NCBI RefSeq assembly: GCF_014646675.1 | Contig: NZ_BMNS01000009.1 | Span: 1 to 64,000 of the forward strand | Length of the DNA stretch: 64,000 nt | From: Lutibacter litoralis | GTDB lineage: Bacteria; Bacteroidota; Bacteroidia; Flavobacteriales; Flavobacteriaceae | Direction of reading: 5' to 3' | In this document: piece by piece, positions 61,519-64,000 of the stretch | Layout: the number at the start of each line of letters is the position of its first letter | Position numbering within the stretch: position 1 is the stretch's first letter | Position numbers and translations under genes: made by a program | The notes under the pieces: generated by a model | Seen by the model: only the letters and a program-made list of their open reading frames with translations | Databases searched by the model: none | What the model was told of the DNA's origin: nothing

Positions 61519-63939
61519 ATGAAATTTTCTCTAAATAAAATTGCTCCATATTTAATTGCCATTGCCGTATTTATGGTAGTTTCTATTACCTATTTTTCTC
61601 CAGTTTTAGAAGGGAAAAAAATTCAACAAGGTGATATCACGCAATTTAAAGGTTCTTCAAAAGAAATTGCAGATTTTAGAGCAGAGAATAATGCTGAACC
61701 TTATTGGACAAATGCCACTTTTGGGGGAATGCCAGCCTATGCTGTAAGTGCTTATTATCCGTATGATTTTATTAATAAACTGGATAATTTAATTCGATTT
61801 TTACCAAGACCAGCCGATTATTTATTCTTATACTTTTTTAGTTTTTTTGTACTTTTATTAGTGTTAAAGGTAGATTGGAAATTAGCAATTTTAGGTGCTT
61901 TAGGATATGGTTTTTCAACATATTTAGTGATAATTTTAGGGGTTGGACACAATGCTAAAGCACATGCAATCGCTTATTTTCCTTTAGTTATAGCTGGAAT
62001 TTTATTGGTTTTTCAACGCCAGTATATCCTTGGCTTTATAATTACAGCATTAGCAATGGGGCTGGAGTTAAGTGCTAGCCATATCCAAATGACGTATTAT
62101 TTATTGTTTTTAGTACTAATTTATGGGATAGTTAAATTGATAGATTCCATAGAAAAACATGAAACTCCTCATTTTGTTAAAAGTGTTTTAGTTTTAGTTG
62201 TTGCCGTTGTTTTGGCAGTTGGAACAAATGCTACACGTTTATTGGCTACAAGTGAATATTCTAAAGTAAGTACGCGTGGAAAAAGTGAATTATCTATCAA
62301 TCCAGATGGTTCAGAAAAGCAAGCAACAAGCGGACTTTCAAAAGAATATATTACACAATATAGTTACGGAATTTCAGAAACATTTAACTTGTTTATTCCT
62401 CGTTTTATGGGTGGAGGAAATTATGAAAATGTTGGAAATGAGTCTAATATTTATCAATTTTTAAAAGACAAAACAGATCCACGTCAGGCAAAACAGTTTG
62501 CAGAGTTCGCTCCAATGTACTGGGGGCAACAACCAATTGTAGAAGCGCCAGCATATATAGGAGCAATTTTTGTGTTTTTGTTTATTTTAGGAATTTTCTT
62601 AGTAAAAGGAACTTTTAAAAAGTGGTTAGTTGCGGCTGTTATTTTTTCCATTTTATTAAGTTGGGGAAAAAACTTCGACATTTTAACTAACTTTTTTATT
62701 GATTATGTGCCATTATATAACAAATTTAGGGCTGTTTCATCAATACAAGTTATTGCAGAATTGGCAATACCATTATTAGCAATTTTAACTTTAAAAGAAT
62801 GGTTTTCAACTAAAGTTTCTTCTGAAGAAAAGTTACAAGCATTAAAAAAATCGTTTTATATAGCTGCTGGTATAGCATTAATTTTCACACTATTTGGGTC
62901 TAGTTTATTTGCTTTTGAAGGTTTGAGAGATTCAAATTACGACCAAATGTTGCCAGGTTTATTAGATGCTATTATTGAAGATAGAAAAGCCATTTTCTTT
63001 TCAGATAGTTTACGAACCTTAACTCTAGTTGTGTTGGCGGCAGGAATATTATGGTTGTTTTTAAAGCAAAAATTAAAATCAACTATTGCAATAATTGCTT
63101 TGGGAGCTTTAATTTTATTTGATTTAGTTTCTGTAGGTAAACGTTATGTAAATAATGACGATTTTAAAGCAGCAACTAAAATAGACAAGCCTTTTGTAGC
63201 ATCTGAAGTTGATAAAGAAATCCTAAAAGATACAACGTATTACCGTGTGGCTAATTTTATGGTAGACCCTATGAATGATGGAAGTACATCTTATTTTCAT
63301 AAATCTATCGGAGGTTATCATGCTGCTAAAATGGGAATTTATCAGGAATTATTTGACTTTCAAATTGCAAAAAATAACATTCAAGTATTAAATATGTTGA
63401 ATACTAAATATTTTGTCTTTTTAGATGGAAGTGAGCGTGAAACTGTGCAACCAAACCCAGATGCAAATGGGAATGCTTGGTTTGTTAATACAATAAAAAT
63501 TGTTGAAAAAGCCAATGAAGAAATTAAAGCTTTAGATAGTTTACAAACTAAAAATGAAGCTGTAATTACTTTAGATCGTATTTCAAACGATTTTAAAACA
63601 GAATATATAAAGGATTCTTTGGCAAGTATTGAGTTAACTTCTTATAAAGCAAATGAATTGATTTATGAATCAAATTCATTAGAAAATCAGTTTGCTGTTT
63701 TTTCTGAAATTTATTATGAAAATGGTTGGAATGCTTATGTTAATGGCGAATTAAAACGGCATTACAGAATAAATTATGTGTTGAGGGGAATGGTAATTCC
63801 AAAAGGAAAACATACCATAACATTTAAGTTTGAGCCAACTGTTATTAAAAGGGGAACTACAATAACTTTAGTATCATATTTGTTTTTAATTCTAATTCCG
63901 GTAGGTTGGTTTTTTGTTGAAAAACGAAGAAAAAAGTAG
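61519..63939 (+). CDS. YfhO-family large membrane protein
   Basis: 806 residues with about 12 membrane helices in the first 530 residues and a final helix near 780 (TLVSYLFLILIPVGWFFVEK). Typical pieces: GDITQFKGSSKEIADFRAEN near residue 38, TNATFGGMPAYAVS, GVGHNAKAHAIAYFPLV and SASHIQMTYYLLF. A soluble C-terminal domain carries YENGWNAYVNGELKRHYRIN. YfhO-like proteins are thought to be GT-C-type glycosyltransferases acting on lipid-linked sugars, but the reaction in this lineage is not established. Confidence 0.9.
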   Translation: MKFSLNKIAPYLIAIAVFMVVSITYFSPVLEGKKIQQGDITQFKGSSKEIADFRAENNAEPYWTNATFGGMPAYAVSAYYPYDFINKLDNLIRFLPRPADYLFLYFFSFFVLLLVLKVDWKLAILGALGYGFSTYLVIILGVGHNAKAHAIAYFPLVIAGILLVFQRQYILGFIITALAMGLELSASHIQMTYYLLFLVLIYGIVKLIDSIEKHETPHFVKSVLVLVVAVVLAVGTNATRLLATSEYSKVSTRGKSELSINPDGSEKQATSGLSKEYITQYSYGISETFNLFIPRFMGGGNYENVGNESNIYQFLKDKTDPRQAKQFAEFAPMYWGQQPIVEAPAYIGAIFVFLFILGIFLVKGTFKKWLVAAVIFSILLSWGKNFDILTNFFIDYVPLYNKFRAVSSIQVIAELAIPLLAILTLKEWFSTKVSSEEKLQALKKSFYIAAGIALIFTLFGSSLFAFEGLRDSNYDQMLPGLLDAIIEDRKAIFFSDSLRTLTLVVLAAGILWLFLKQKLKSTIAIIALGALILFDLVSVGKRYVNNDDFKAATKIDKPFVASEVDKEILKDTTYYRVANFMVDPMNDGSTSYFHKSIGGYHAAKMGIYQELFDFQIAKNNIQVLNMLNTKYFVFLDGSERETVQPNPDANGNAWFVNTIKIVEKANEEIKALDSLQTKNEAVITLDRISNDFKTEYIKDSLASIELTSYKANELIYESNSLENQFAVFSEIYYENGWNAYVNGELKRHYRINYVLRGMVIPKGKHTITFKFEPTVIKRGTTITLVSYLFLILIPVGWFFVEKRRKK

Positions 63940-64000
63940 CTAAATTAGAAATTTTTAAGGTGTCCTAAAAATTCGTTTTCTCTTCTTTTTAAAGGGAAAT

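Overview
This AT-rich window comes from a Bacteroidota chromosome, most likely a member of the Flavobacteriaceae. The evidence is a type IX secretion sorting domain, a TonB-dependent receptor of the outer-membrane beta-barrel family, TAnnTTTG-type -7 promoter boxes, and lineage-typical families (DUF4834, DUF349, DUF368 pair, DUF4159, PyrR-PyrB-RNase Z order). No complete tRNA or rRNA, no CRISPR array, no insertion sequence with an intact transposase and no integrase was found.

Layout. 1-8.2 kb: a tandem array of three hybrid histidine kinases (the first cut by the window edge), with a related spacer repeat. 8.3-11.4 kb: a lipoprotein, a serine beta-lactamase-like hydrolase and a membrane LytTR regulator. 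11.6-14.8 kb: an accessory patch holding an inverted copy of the spacer repeat, a four-gene minus-strand cassette (a conserved 251-residue protein, a DUF5675 protein, a small membrane protein and a holin-like gene broken by an amber codon), a divergent small gene, and a decayed HipBA toxin-antitoxin locus with three evenly spaced operators. 14.8-18.7 kb: an eight-gene minus-strand operon around an SPFH protein, containing four micro-genes of 21-56 residues. 18.7-22.7 kb: S1/P1 nuclease, a PNGase F-like glycoamidase, an RluA-type pseudouridine synthase and a Nudix hydrolase. 22.6-37 kb: HtpG, a YkgJ-type protein, GMC oxidoreductase, a nitroreductase of the iodotyrosine deiodinase type, S9 peptidase, KASIII, a CBM48 protein coupled to a retropepsin-like protein, and a TonB receptor. 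37-64 kb: mostly housekeeping genes (RNase Z, PyrB, PyrR, AroE, DUF349, two DnaQ-type exonucleases, PPK2, a GH3/beta-lactamase fusion, acyltransferase, BASS transporter, RsmE, YfhO).

The most unusual stretch is 11.6-18.7 kb. The MARQNG/DUF5675 cassette has no assigned function that I know of and sits in a small element-like region with two recently broken genes. The SPFH operon is an integrated group with a candidate self-regulating ribbon-helix-helix repressor. Two otherwise intact genes (the third kinase and the RluA-type synthase) have no ATG, GTG or TTG at the point where their protein must begin.

Functions are assigned from motifs and remembered family features without a database search. 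Coordinates of features I translated by hand (small genes, repeats, hairpins) should be good to within a base or two.
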